Shown here: positions 24,895 through 31,728 of the stretch, in pieces
Position numbering within the stretch: the stretch's first letter is position 1
Layout of the letters: each line of letters begins with the position of its first letter
Assembly: GCF_002292295.1 (NCBI RefSeq)
Contig: NZ_DBBS01000015.1
Coordinates: forward strand, 62,231 to 126,230
Length of the DNA stretch: 64,000 nt
Direction: 5' to 3'
From: Sphingomonas sp. UBA978
GTDB lineage: Bacteria; Pseudomonadota; Alphaproteobacteria; Sphingomonadales; Sphingomonadaceae
The notes under the pieces: generated by a model
The model's input: only the letters and a program-made list of their open reading frames with translations
Told to the model about the DNA's origin: nothing
The model's database searches: none
Program-made: the position numbers and the translations under genes

Positions 24895-25070
24895 GCGCTA
24901 AGCCGAACATGATCGACGGCGCCGTCATCCTCGCTGACGGTTCACTTGCTCCGATGGGCACAGTGGATGCGAACGCCAACGATACACGGCTACCCCCTGA
25001 CATGGTTGATGCACCAGTCGCCGTTGCTATGACAAATGGAAGTCAGATTTCAGCTGCACGACCGACCTGA
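24891..25070 (+). CDS. Small phage protein after the tail tip (59 aa)
   Basis: ATG 24891 overlaps the stop of the tail-tip gene and opens 59 codons to TGA at 25068-25070. Hydrophilic, with NMIDGAVILADGSLAPMG. No family recognised. Coupling and the following regulatory gap support a real gene. Confidence 0.45.
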   Translation: MSAKPNMIDGAVILADGSLAPMGTVDANANDTRLPPDMVDAPVAVAMTNGSQISAARPT

Positions 25071-25100
25071 GACTTTCCATTTATTACGTCAGACTTGTAG

Positions 25101-25112
25101 AATGTTGCGCAA
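25101..25112 (+). promoter_or_regulatory. Late-gene motif, copy 5 (AATGTTGCGCAA)
   Basis: AATGTTGCGCAA (25101-25112) lies in the 81-base gap before the spike gene and is followed by GAAGGTATGGCATAG. Its distance to the start (48 bases from TTGCGCAA to GTG 25152) equals that of the TTGCGG element before the tube gene. An own promoter for the spike is plausible. Confidence 0.4.
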
Positions 25113-25151
25113 GAAGGTATGGCATAGCAGCATACTTTCAAAGGTGATGGC

Positions 25152-26933
25152 GTGGCTGAAGCAACCGATATTCTGCGGGACGCCCTGTTTGGTAACCCCC
25201 CGACATCGGCGAAAGAGCCTTCGCGCGAGGGCGTGTTGGCGGCATTCGGTAATTTGGAGGCGCGTGCGACCACGGCCATAGCAGGCGCGATTGCTGGTAT
25301 CATTTACTACGCGACTGGTGCGGAGCGTGCGGCCGACACCACCCGGCCGATCGGAACCCTAGGCAAGGCCGCCGACGAGGCTGATTATTACCGCCGTGAC
25401 GGCTCTGGCTGGGTGGTCGATAACACGGTGTATCAGGGTGTGGCCTCCGTGGTGCAGCCGCAAATTTCTGAAGTTCAAGATGCCGTAAACGGCCTCGTCT
25501 CTAACGTCTCCAACCTCGTCACCTCCATCGACGGAGACCTCCTCACCGGCGTATCGGCGTCTGGCGTCCAGCCGCAGTATTCCAATGGTGCCGTCGCCCG
25601 TCTGGACACGCTGAACCGGCCGCTGGGCATTACGATACCGTCCGGGCAATCGGGCCGCGATTCGCTGGTGCTGGTGAACGTCAAGGTCGAGGGTCCGTCG
25701 CTGACCGGCTCGGATGTCGCCCTCTATTATCAGGTCGACACGTCAGCGAACTATGACCGTGGGCTGTCGATGACGCTCATCGTGCAGACGATCGGGGGGG
25801 CGTCCGAAGCCCGCGAAACCACCCCGTTGCCGCTTGATGCGACGGCATCCCGATCGACTGTCGGTGTCCGCTATACCATGCGCGGCGATGAGGCGGTGTT
25901 CCTCGCCTTCGTGCAGCTGGCGAATACCAACGCCACGAGCGCGCAACAGTGGATGATGGTCAGCGGTATCGCCTTGCGTGTGCTGAACGCGCCGGGCCTG
26001 CTGACGGCAACCGATCTGGCATCGAACGTTACCCGGCAACGCGACATTGCCCGCGCGATCAAGGGTGCGCAGAGCGTCACGCCGACGATCAAAACCGTGA
26101 AGCCATCTGGCGGCGACTTCAACAGCCCCGCGGCGGCTATGGCCGGGATTACGGACGCCAGCGCGACGAAGCCGTATGTCGTCAAAATCTACCCGAACAC
26201 GGGTGATGGCAGCTGGCCGTGCATTGAGCTGACGCCGAAGGATTACATCGATCTGGAGGGTGTCGGTCCTGCCCGCGTGTGGCTGAAGGGTTATCAGGCT
26301 CCCAGCACGTCGCCTGCCCTCATCACGCAGAACTCAACGCTGCGGTGGCATTCGCGATCAGTGCTGACCAACCTACGGGTCACCGCGCAGAACATGCGCT
26401 ATGCGACGCACACGGACAACCCGAACGAATCCTACAACAAGCTGGTCGATTACAACTGCGAATGGGAGCATTTCGGCAACCAGGAAGCGCGTGACTATCA
26501 GACCAGCCAGGGCAATGACCCGAACGTCATCTGGGCCTCGATCGTCCCGTTTGGGTCAGGCACGTGGCCGGGCGAGCGGCGCATCCACAACTTCTCGATT
26601 TTCCGCGGGCCGACCGCATATCTCGCGCACAACACGAACGACGAAGGCACCACACCCCCCACGCTGCCAACTCCGCAGCCGGACGCGGCGCGTGTCACGC
26701 TCATTGGGTGCCTGCTCGAAAGCACGGCCGGCGCGTCGGCTACGGCGGTCAACCTGCAATCGTTCGGCACGGGGCAGACCGACGTTCTCGAACTGATCGG
26801 CTGCAAAGTCATCGGCAACGTCGAGATGACCCGCCAGCGCGGGACCGAGAACAACTGGCTGGTCACCGGCTACGGCAACATCGGTCTGACGTTCACGGGC
26901 GCGGCTGTGCGGCAGTCGGTGATTGCGGCATGA
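25152..26933 (+). CDS. Tail spike/fibre with right-handed beta-helix
   Basis: 593 residues. GTG 25152 with AAAGGTG upstream is preferred; the ATG at 25147 is in another frame. The N-terminal part (1-130) has a short hydrophobic helix (TTAIAGAIAGIIYYATG) and a coiled coil (QPQISEVQDAVNGLVSNVSNLVTSI) for trimerisation. About 130-300 is a beta-sandwich. About 310-593 has the short strand-turn rhythm of a pectate-lyase-like beta-helix (KIYPNTGDGSWPCIELTPKDYIDLEGVG), as in polysaccharide-binding or -cutting spikes. Confidence 0.75.
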   Translation: MAEATDILRDALFGNPPTSAKEPSREGVLAAFGNLEARATTAIAGAIAGIIYYATGAERAADTTRPIGTLGKAADEADYYRRDGSGWVVDNTVYQGVASVVQPQISEVQDAVNGLVSNVSNLVTSIDGDLLTGVSASGVQPQYSNGAVARLDTLNRPLGITIPSGQSGRDSLVLVNVKVEGPSLTGSDVALYYQVDTSANYDRGLSMTLIVQTIGGASEARETTPLPLDATASRSTVGVRYTMRGDEAVFLAFVQLANTNATSAQQWMMVSGIALRVLNAPGLLTATDLASNVTRQRDIARAIKGAQSVTPTIKTVKPSGGDFNSPAAAMAGITDASATKPYVVKIYPNTGDGSWPCIELTPKDYIDLEGVGPARVWLKGYQAPSTSPALITQNSTLRWHSRSVLTNLRVTAQNMRYATHTDNPNESYNKLVDYNCEWEHFGNQEARDYQTSQGNDPNVIWASIVPFGSGTWPGERRIHNFSIFRGPTAYLAHNTNDEGTTPPTLPTPQPDAARVTLIGCLLESTAGASATAVNLQSFGTGQTDVLELIGCKVIGNVEMTRQRGTENNWLVTGYGNIGLTFTGAAVRQSVIAA

Positions 26934-26973
26934 TCCTCGTCCGCTTCGCCCGCACTTTTCGTAGACAGTTGAG

Positions 26974-27294
26974 ATGACCGCCCTGCGCATCCTCAACCTG
27001 ATCACTTGGGGCATTATGCTCGTCTACATGCTGCCGGGTGCCTGGAGCGCAACGACAGCACAGGCGCGGTACGGCGACCCGATGCGCCTCGCCTGCGCCG
27101 CGACCGCTTTCGTTTTTATCGGGTTCAACCTGTACTGGGTGTTCGGGCCGCGCGCGCATTCCTCGCCGTCAGATCCGCTCATGAACTCGTTGCTGACGCT
27201 CAGTGCTGCGCTCGCGCTGTTCATTCTGAAGCTTGGCCGAACCTATGGCCGCGGAATCCCTATGGCGCAGCGGGTTCATAACGATGGCGAATAG
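26974..27294 (+). CDS. Three-span membrane protein of the lysis block (106 aa)
   Basis: Hydrophobic segments near 5-24, 38-57 and 66-86, with a basic C-terminus. Size and topology fit a class I-like holin, or a membrane protein that modulates lysis timing. It is the first gene after the spike and overlaps the next gene by 11 bases. Another holin candidate lies at 28861, so the division of labour is open. Confidence 0.5.
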   Translation: MTALRILNLITWGIMLVYMLPGAWSATTAQARYGDPMRLACAATAFVFIGFNLYWVFGPRAHSSPSDPLMNSLLTLSAALALFILKLGRTYGRGIPMAQRVHNDGE

Positions 27295-27706
27295 CGCGAT
27301 CCCGGTAGCCGTCCACGGCTGGACATGGACCGCCGCTCTTATGGGGTTGGCTAACCTCCTCATCGGCGGTGTGTTCGTCGCCATCATCCGCACACGCCCG
27401 ACGCTGAAGAAGATCGCGAACGAGCGGGAAGCCAATCTGCTGACGGAGCGCGCCAAAGAAATGGACGGGATGCGGCGTGCGATTGCGAAGCTGGAAGCCG
27501 AACGCGCGTCGGACCGCCATCGCATCAACAACCTGTCGCAATGCCTCGATGCCCTGCTGCTGATGATCGAGATGGACCCGAGCAAGGCGGCGGCTGCCGC
27601 GGCGAAGATCAAGGCGATGCGGGCAACCCAGATGGAAGCGGAGGCGGTCGAGAAGGCCACGATCCACGCAGCAGAAATCACGACGGCGAAGGAGCCGACA
27701 GCATGA
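27284..27706 (+). CDS. Membrane-anchored coiled-coil protein, spanin-like (140 aa)
   Basis: One transmembrane span (about 10-32, WTWTAALMGLANLLIGGVFVAII) followed by a long charged coiled coil (EREANLLTERAKEMDGMRRAIAKLEAERASDRH and on). This is the look of an inner-membrane spanin (Rz-like). The usual overlapping outer-membrane partner (a small lipoprotein) was not found. The stop overlaps the ATG of the truncated endolysin copy at 27703. Confidence 0.5.
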   Translation: MANSAIPVAVHGWTWTAALMGLANLLIGGVFVAIIRTRPTLKKIANEREANLLTERAKEMDGMRRAIAKLEAERASDRHRINNLSQCLDALLLMIEMDPSKAAAAAAKIKAMRATQMEAEAVEKATIHAAEITTAKEPTA

Positions 27707-27807
27707 CGCAGATACCCGACGACTACTGGCCCCTGCTGGCCAAGATGCGCTTAGGTTGTGTCGCCGCCTTTTCTGGCGGCCAGCCATGCCGGACCCGGCC
27801 GCTGTAA
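27703..27807 (+). pseudogene. Truncated 5' copy of the endolysin gene
   Basis: ATG 27703, with GAAGGAG upstream, begins MTQIPDDYWPLLAKM, matching the start of the intact endolysin at 28403 (MTQIPDDYWMMLAKI). After about 15 codons the frame runs into the endonuclease insertion and stops at 27807. Homology includes the ribosome-binding site (27687-27749 against 28387-28449). The copies differ mainly at third codon positions, so this is a diverged homologous segment, not a fresh target-site duplication. Confidence 0.75.
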
Positions 27808-28352
27808 AGATGCTTGTCGATCCCATTCATCTCCGCAATTTGAAACCACGGCGTGCCGTCGCTGCGCTTCAACACAGTGGCACGATTAGCGGATTGCTCT
27901 TTTCGCGTAGCCCAGCGGCAGTTGCTTGGCTGATAGCCCTGAGCGTTGTCGACGCGATCAAGCGTCAGGTCGTCGCGATAACCACTCTCGGCAGCCCACT
28001 TCAAAAATACGTCGAAGCTCTTCCAGTTTTCGCAAACGGTAATCCCCTTGCCGCCATAACGTTCGAAGCTTGTGTGGCTGTCCCGCTGACAGCGCGCGAC
28101 CATCCCGCCCCAAATCCGATGCAGCCTCGTACCGTTCATTGGATGTCGCTTGGGTCTATCGATGCAGCCGCCGCAGGCTTTCGACCCACCAGAAACAAGC
28201 GAGTGCTCACGCGGCGTTCCTATGGCGCCGCATTCGCATCGTGCTGTCGCTCGATACTTTCTGTCCGCTCCAGCCGGATGCTGCTCAAGCACCGTCCATT
28301 TTCCAAACTTAAGACCTACCAAGTTTTGGCGCGGAGCTTTCTTGAAAACCAT
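27723..28352 (-). CDS. HNH homing endonuclease, on the opposite strand within the lysis block
   Basis: 209 residues. The N-terminus follows the phage HNH/AP2-like pattern (LVGLKFGKWTVLE...ARCECGAIGTP, then SKACGGC), with Cys residues for a zinc knuckle. The nuclease core reads IWGGMVARCQ, FERYGGKGITVCENW, and DRVDNAQGYQPSNCRWAT (about 130-165), where D/N and late H-N-H-type residues match this family. It is free-standing, antisense to the phage genes, and its last codons overlap the truncated endolysin start. Confidence 0.85.
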   Translation of the reverse strand: MVFKKAPRQNLVGLKFGKWTVLEQHPAGADRKYRATARCECGAIGTPREHSLVSGGSKACGGCIDRPKRHPMNGTRLHRIWGGMVARCQRDSHTSFERYGGKGITVCENWKSFDVFLKWAAESGYRDDLTLDRVDNAQGYQPSNCRWATRKEQSANRATVLKRSDGTPWFQIAEMNGIDKHLYSGRVRHGWPPEKAATQPKRILASRGQ

Positions 28353-28386
28353 GACCCTGTCTGCCGAATCGCGAGCCAGTGGTCAA

Positions 28387-28449
28387 TGAAGGAGTTGTCC
28401 GCATGACGCAAATACCAGACGATTACTGGATGATGCTCGCCAAAATCGA
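28387..28449 (+). repeat. Second copy of the endolysin start region (partner of 27687-27749)
   Basis: GAAGGAG, the spacer and the first 15 codons of the endolysin gene are present here and, diverged, at 27687-27749. The pair flanks the HNH endonuclease gene as direct repeats about 700 bases apart. Most base changes are silent, so both copies were once functional starts. Confidence 0.7.
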
Positions 28450-28864
28450 GTCCGGCAACAACCCGCTGGCCAAGGCGCCGACGTCGACCGGATCGGGTCT
28501 GTACCAGTTCCTGAAGGCGACGTGGATCGGCGAGGGCGGCAAGTGGGGCGCCGATGCCAAACTGCCGTTCGGCGGCCTGAAGCCAACCCGCGATGAGCAG
28601 ACACAGCGAGCCAAGACGTTCACCGCCAAGAACGCCGCGGTGTTGGTGAAGGCCGGCATTCCGATCAACAAGGCGTCGCTGTATGCCGCGCACTTCTTCG
28701 GCGCCGGCATGGCAGCCAAGGTCATCAAGGCCGACGTCAACGCCCGCGCGGATCTGATCGCCGGACCGAACGCGACCAAGGCGAACCCGTCGATCCTTCA
28801 GGGAAAAACCGTCGGGCAGTTCCTGGCTTGGCTTAACAAGAAGACCGGAGATTGGGCGCGATGA
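28403..28864 (+). CDS. Endolysin, lytic transglycosylase/lysozyme-like
   Basis: 153 residues; GAAGGAG (28388-28394) fixes ATG 28403. The N-terminus LAKIESGNNPLAKAP... (Glu16 as candidate catalytic acid) followed by STGSGLYQFLKATW is the SLT/goose-type lysozyme signature (ES-x-N then SGLYQF). No signal peptide, so release would need a holin. It sits after the endonuclease insertion and overlaps the next gene by ATGA at 28861. It degrades peptidoglycan at the end of infection. Confidence 0.85.
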   Translation: MTQIPDDYWMMLAKIESGNNPLAKAPTSTGSGLYQFLKATWIGEGGKWGADAKLPFGGLKPTRDEQTQRAKTFTAKNAAVLVKAGIPINKASLYAAHFFGAGMAAKVIKADVNARADLIAGPNATKANPSILQGKTVGQFLAWLNKKTGDWAR

Positions 28865-29097
28865 CCGCCCGCGAACAGCTGATCGCCTACCTTGCCACGC
28901 TGGCGACCCTCGCGCTGGTGTTCGCCATCGCGATCGTCGCCGCGGCGCGCGTGCCGGAATTGCTCGGCAAGGCGGAGGTCTTCGGCCTCGGCACCATCAC
29001 CGGCGGCCTGATCGGCATCCTACGCATCCCGACCAGCCGGCCGATCGAGCCGACCGGCACCCCTACTGACCCCATCGCAACGAAGGAACAACCATGA
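28861..29097 (+). CDS. Holin candidate (78 aa, two spans)
   Basis: ATG 28861 overlaps the endolysin stop. One hydrophobic span at about 7-30 (LIAYLATLATLALVFAIAIVAAA) and a second weaker one at about 41-55 (VFGLGTITGGLIGIL), then a hydrophilic Pro/Thr-rich tail. The coupling to the endolysin makes this the best holin candidate of the three membrane proteins in the block. Confidence 0.55.
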   Translation: MTAREQLIAYLATLATLALVFAIAIVAAARVPELLGKAEVFGLGTITGGLIGILRIPTSRPIEPTGTPTDPIATKEQP

Positions 29098-29456
29098 GCA
29101 TCTTCAAGAAAATCGGCGCCATCTTCAGCAAGAAGAACGTCGCCACGATCATCGAACTGACCGACGCGCAGAAGGCCGTCGCCGCGCTGAAGCAGACCGC
29201 GATCGGGGCGACCGTCGCCGCGGACATCAAGGCCCTGTCGAGCAGCACCATGACCGGCGCACAGAAGTTCGAGACGGTCGTCACCACGACGCTGCCGCTG
29301 GTCGTCGGCCTGCTCGCGGAAGGCGGGCTGAAGAAGGCCGAGACGGAGGTCGCCGACATCGCGCGTGAGCTGGTGCAGAGCATCTTCAATCAGGTCGCCA
29401 GCAAGAAGGCCGAGACGGTCGGCTCGCTGATCCTGAAGGTTCTGGGGCTCAAGTGA
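29094..29456 (+). CDS. Amphipathic helical phage protein (120 aa)
   Basis: ATG 29094 by ATGA overlap. The N-terminus (MSIFKKIGAIFSKKN) is basic and amphipathic. Residues about 60-85 are moderately hydrophobic (TLPLVVGLLAEGG), and the end is helical. Common in the lysis region of alphaproteobacterial prophages, but I know no function. Could associate with membrane. Confidence 0.5.
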   Translation: MSIFKKIGAIFSKKNVATIIELTDAQKAVAALKQTAIGATVAADIKALSSSTMTGAQKFETVVTTTLPLVVGLLAEGGLKKAETEVADIARELVQSIFNQVASKKAETVGSLILKVLGLK

Positions 29457-29674
29457 ACCTCTCCCGCCTGCTGGGTCGATCGCCCCCTGAGATTCCGGCA
29501 GGCGGACGCGCATACACGAAGCTGCACGATGGCCAGTGGTCCGTGTGGGTCGAGGCTGACGGCGCGCATCGCAAGGTCAGCCCGTCGTTCACGCGGCAGG
29601 TGGTGGCGTACGATTATCTGGATTGGGTGACGGGGGTGGTGCCGTCGTTTGAGTATCCCGAAGGCATGGCTTAG
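29453..29674 (+). CDS. Small phage protein closing the late operon (73 aa)
   Basis: GTG 29453 overlaps the previous stop. 73 residues, beta-rich with KLHDGQWSVWVEADGAHRKVSPSF. Last gene on the + strand before the RNA-like region. No family recognised. Confidence 0.5.
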   Translation: MNLSRLLGRSPPEIPAGGRAYTKLHDGQWSVWVEADGAHRKVSPSFTRQVVAYDYLDWVTGVVPSFEYPEGMA

Positions 29675-29689
29675 CTACTCGAAAGCACG

Positions 29690-30057
29690 AACGGCAGGGA
29701 TTCACCTTGCGTTCCGGTGATGCTATATGGGTGGGGCTGCGGACACAGCGGACAAGGCTATGGCCCGTGACCGAGATGAAGTGTTGGGAGGTGTCTGCAA
29801 AACCGCAGGGACCGTTTGGACCAAGGCCAATTTTGGAAGCCGGGATGGGAAGCGAGTGGCTGACCAGTCCGCAGCAAGCTGCGCTGTTCGTGAGCCGAGA
29901 AGCACGGACGAGGTGACTGAGACTCCGGGGCGGTGAAACTCCGCATGTATACGGCAGCGCGGCATGTTGAGGTGGTGGTGTCCCGAAGGACACGACGGGT
30001 TGGTGATAGCGCTGATGTCGCGCCGTAGGGTTCGAGTCCCACACCGCCGCCTCACCA
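29690..30057 (+). ncRNA. Candidate structured RNA with tRNA-like 3' end
   Basis: The 423-base gap between 29674 and 30098 has no convincing gene but many consecutive hairpins, for example GCAGC-AA-GCTGC (about 29872-29883) and GTGTCC-CGAA-GGACAC (29978-29993). Its last 89 bases (29969-30057) close with a 13-base-pair stem (29969-29981 with 30041-30053, two G-U pairs), then ACCA. Inside lie GGG-TTCGAGT-CCC, a T-arm-like hairpin (T-loop 30031-30037), and a GCGC-7-GCGC hairpin. It does not fold as a normal tRNA. It resembles the tRNA-like ends of tmRNA or of large phage RNAs such as GOLLD, but I cannot assign it to a class. Confidence 0.45.
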
Positions 30058-30097
30058 TGCTATCCGCGCCCCATGACCCCGCGCGAGCAAACGACGA

Positions 30098-30352
30098 TCA
30101 CCCCACCAGTCGCCAGATAGCCAGCCGCTCATCACCATCGATGAACCGCCGCGCCAGATCGCGAAACTGCTCGCGCATCTCCGGGGTATCTTGCTCCCAC
30201 GGCACGCGCTGGACAGTTAGGTCAACCGTTACCCCGACTGACGCGCAGAGGTTCCGCGGCAGATTGAGGTGGTAGTCGTAAGCGAACTGGTCGAGCAGTG
30301 GATGCACCATGTCGTCGGCGTGCTTCATGGTGGCGGGGTGGATTGCGTACAT
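30098..30352 (-). CDS. Phage accessory protein, unknown (84 aa)
   Basis: Last gene of the minus-strand operon. 84 residues, with DQFAYDYHLNLPRNL and a charged helical end (EQDTPEMREQFRDLARRF). No membrane segment. Thirty-three bases separate it from the gene upstream (30386), a loose but probable operon member. No family recognised. Confidence 0.5.
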   Translation of the reverse strand: MYAIHPATMKHADDMVHPLLDQFAYDYHLNLPRNLCASVGVTVDLTVQRVPWEQDTPEMREQFRDLARRFIDGDERLAIWRLVG

Positions 30353-30385
30353 CGGCAGAACGTAACAGGAACGATCGGTGAGTCG

Positions 30386-30607
30386 CTAGGATGGATCACC
30401 TGCGACGACATCATCCCCGAACGCCTCCACCGCGTTGATGATTGCCGTTAGATCGTCTGCGGTCAGTTCGCTTTCCTCGTCCACCGGCTCGCCAGCGTTG
30501 AAGGTCGCGCGGAAGCGGCGCAGGTGGTCTAGCGCGGTGTGGAGACTGACCGGCTCCTGCCGCGGATCGTACTGGCCTTCGTTCTCTAGCGGCTTCTGGA
30601 AAGGCAT
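30386..30607 (-). CDS. Small acidic phage protein (73 aa)
   Basis: ATG at 30607 has GGAG six bases upstream on the minus strand. The product is acidic, with LTADDLTAIINAVEAFGDDVV near the end. A 134-base gap holding a hairpin separates it from the operon genes upstream, so it may have its own promoter. No family recognised. Confidence 0.55.
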   Translation of the reverse strand: MPFQKPLENEGQYDPRQEPVSLHTALDHLRRFRATFNAGEPVDEESELTADDLTAIINAVEAFGDDVVAGDPS

Positions 30608-30656
30608 AGGTGTCTCCTTGCCGCTAGCTTATGCTCGCCAGCGCGAAACGCAATCG

Positions 30657-30682
30657 GGGCGCCAACCGTAGCTGACGCCCCT
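30657..30682 (-). terminator. Hairpin downstream of the 154-residue accessory gene
   Basis: GGGGCG (30657-30662) pairs with CGCCCC (30677-30682), loop 14 bases. It lies 60 bases after the stop of the gene at 30742-31206 (minus strand). No U-tract follows on the minus strand, so termination would be partial. Confidence 0.35.
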
Positions 30683-30741
30683 TCAGAGATCGCGGCCCGA
30701 CTGCAACAGCAAAGGACACTGACGATGGCGAGACGGTGATT

Positions 30742-31206
30742 CTAGCTGGCGGCACCCGGTTGTCCACCAGCCTTTGCAGGCGTGGCATCGACGAGAGCGA
30801 ACACGACGCCCCGGCAGAACAGATCGCCATCCTCTAGAATGTCGAACGTCGCGTGAGGGATCGGCGTCTTGATCAGCCACGAGGCGTCGATCTCGTCAGG
30901 TGACCACAGCGCCTCGATGCCGACGCCGTTGGGCTTGCGGCGGAAGTAGGCTGCCATCTGCGTTTCGTCGCCCTCATCACTGACGGCATTAAACGACGGG
31001 ATAAGGCCCTCGGTATCGATCAACGCCGCGGTGCCGTCGTATGCGCCGACCTCATCATAGATCGCGCCGCGGAACTCCAGCAGATCGTCCGACATGCCGA
31101 ACGCCGCGACTAGTCCGGCCGCTGCTAGTGTCTTGTGATGCTGCTCGATCTCGCGGGCAGGATATTCGAAGCCGTTCAACAGCGCGGCCGCTTCATCTCT
31201 TGTCAT
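30742..31206 (-). CDS. Phage accessory protein, unknown (154 aa)
   Basis: 154 residues, acidic, with a helical N-terminus (TRDEAAALLNGFEYPAREIEQHHKTLAAAG) and a later mixed part with PHATFDILEDGDLFCRGVVFALVDA. Its ATG overlaps the stop of the 28-residue gene upstream (31203-31206), so it is translationally coupled. No known motif. Confidence 0.6.
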   Translation of the reverse strand: MTRDEAAALLNGFEYPAREIEQHHKTLAAAGLVAAFGMSDDLLEFRGAIYDEVGAYDGTAALIDTEGLIPSFNAVSDEGDETQMAAYFRRKPNGVGIEALWSPDEIDASWLIKTPIPHATFDILEDGDLFCRGVVFALVDATPAKAGGQPGAAS

Positions 31207-31289
31207 ACTCGTTCATCCTTCGGCAGGCTCACCGGTGCTGGGAGGCCCATTGCTGCGGCGAGTTCGGATAGGAGGCGGGGGTCGGTCAT
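31203..31289 (-). CDS. 28-residue coupled small protein
   Basis: ATG at 31289 and TGA at 31203-31205 (minus strand) enclose 28 codons reading MTDPRLLSELAAAMGLPAPV and on. It overlaps the stop of the gene upstream and the start of the gene downstream, both by ATGA. This exact fit into an otherwise overlapping gene chain is the evidence for a real gene. One amphipathic helix; function unknown. Confidence 0.5.
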   Translation of the reverse strand: MTDPRLLSELAAAMGLPAPVSLPKDERV

Positions 31290-31471
31290 GCTGCGGACCT
31301 TGAGCGACGACCACGGCCGATCGCATCCGGGTACTCGTCGCGGTACTGGAGGTGACGCTTCACCCCCTGCCCCGACCGGCCGACCCGCGCACCGATGATG
31401 GCATAGGCCAGCCCGCTATCCCGCAGGCTGCGGGCCGCGTTCGTTTCCTCGGATGTCCAATCGCGCTTCAC
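31286..31471 (-). CDS. Small HTH protein, GcrA/Myb-like (61 aa)
   Basis: 61 residues. DWTSEETNAARSLRDSGLAYAIIGARVGRSGQGVKRHLQ reads as a helix-turn-helix of the type that begins with W-T/S-x-E-E and has a GR-S/T turn, as in GcrA and Myb-like phage proteins. The C-terminus is basic. A DNA-binding regulator of this operon or of late genes is plausible. Overlaps both neighbours by four bases. Confidence 0.6.
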   Translation of the reverse strand: MKRDWTSEETNAARSLRDSGLAYAIIGARVGRSGQGVKRHLQYRDEYPDAIGRGRRSRSAA

Positions 31472-31728
31472 AGGTGTTGCGCCGGATAGCGTTCGGGGTT
31501 GACTAGCGCGTCGCGTAGGTCGGCCGCCATCTGCGGGTTCTCGCCCTCAATGCTTTCCGCATAGGCAGCGATGGCCTTCTGCGCGTGAGGATCGCGCCCG
31601 CTATAGTCCAAAACTAAATAGCGAGCCTTGGCGCTGATCGGATGGCCGTCGCGTCGGGTGACGCAAAATCTGTCCTCGAACCCGTTGACCGTGAAGCCCT
31701 TGGGGCGGTCGGCATTTCCATCACTCAT
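31468..31728 (-). CDS. Phage accessory protein, unknown (86 aa)
   Basis: 86 residues, charged, with FEDRFCVTRRDGHPISAKARYLVLDYSGRDPHAQKAIAAYA. Small phage proteins with this layout are frequent in sphingomonad prophages. The ATG at 31728 overlaps the restored reading frame of the DpdA-like gene upstream (which would stop at 31721), a normal coupling that supports that restored frame. Confidence 0.55.
   Translation of the reverse strand: MSDGNADRPKGFTVNGFEDRFCVTRRDGHPISAKARYLVLDYSGRDPHAQKAIAAYAESIEGENPQMAADLRDALVNPERYPAQHL

Noticed and set aside
27723..28352. Group I or II intron carrying the HNH gene
   Set aside because: The endolysin start is repeated rather than split, and the intact gene has its own ribosome-binding site, so splicing is not needed. 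No intron core was seen.
27756..28406. Long + strand open frame opposite the HNH endonuclease
   Set aside because: Shadow of the endonuclease gene. The minus-strand protein has the full HNH/AP2-like pattern, the + strand translation has no known features.
26974..29674. Plain target-site duplication by an insertion sequence
   Set aside because: The two endolysin start copies are about 60 bases long and diverged at silent sites, and there is no transposase or terminal inverted repeat.
29969..30057. Ordinary tRNA gene
   Set aside because: T-loop and ACCA end are present, but the closing stem is 13 base pairs, the T-stem needs a bulge and no anticodon arm with U33 can be drawn. Kept only as a tRNA-like end of a larger RNA.
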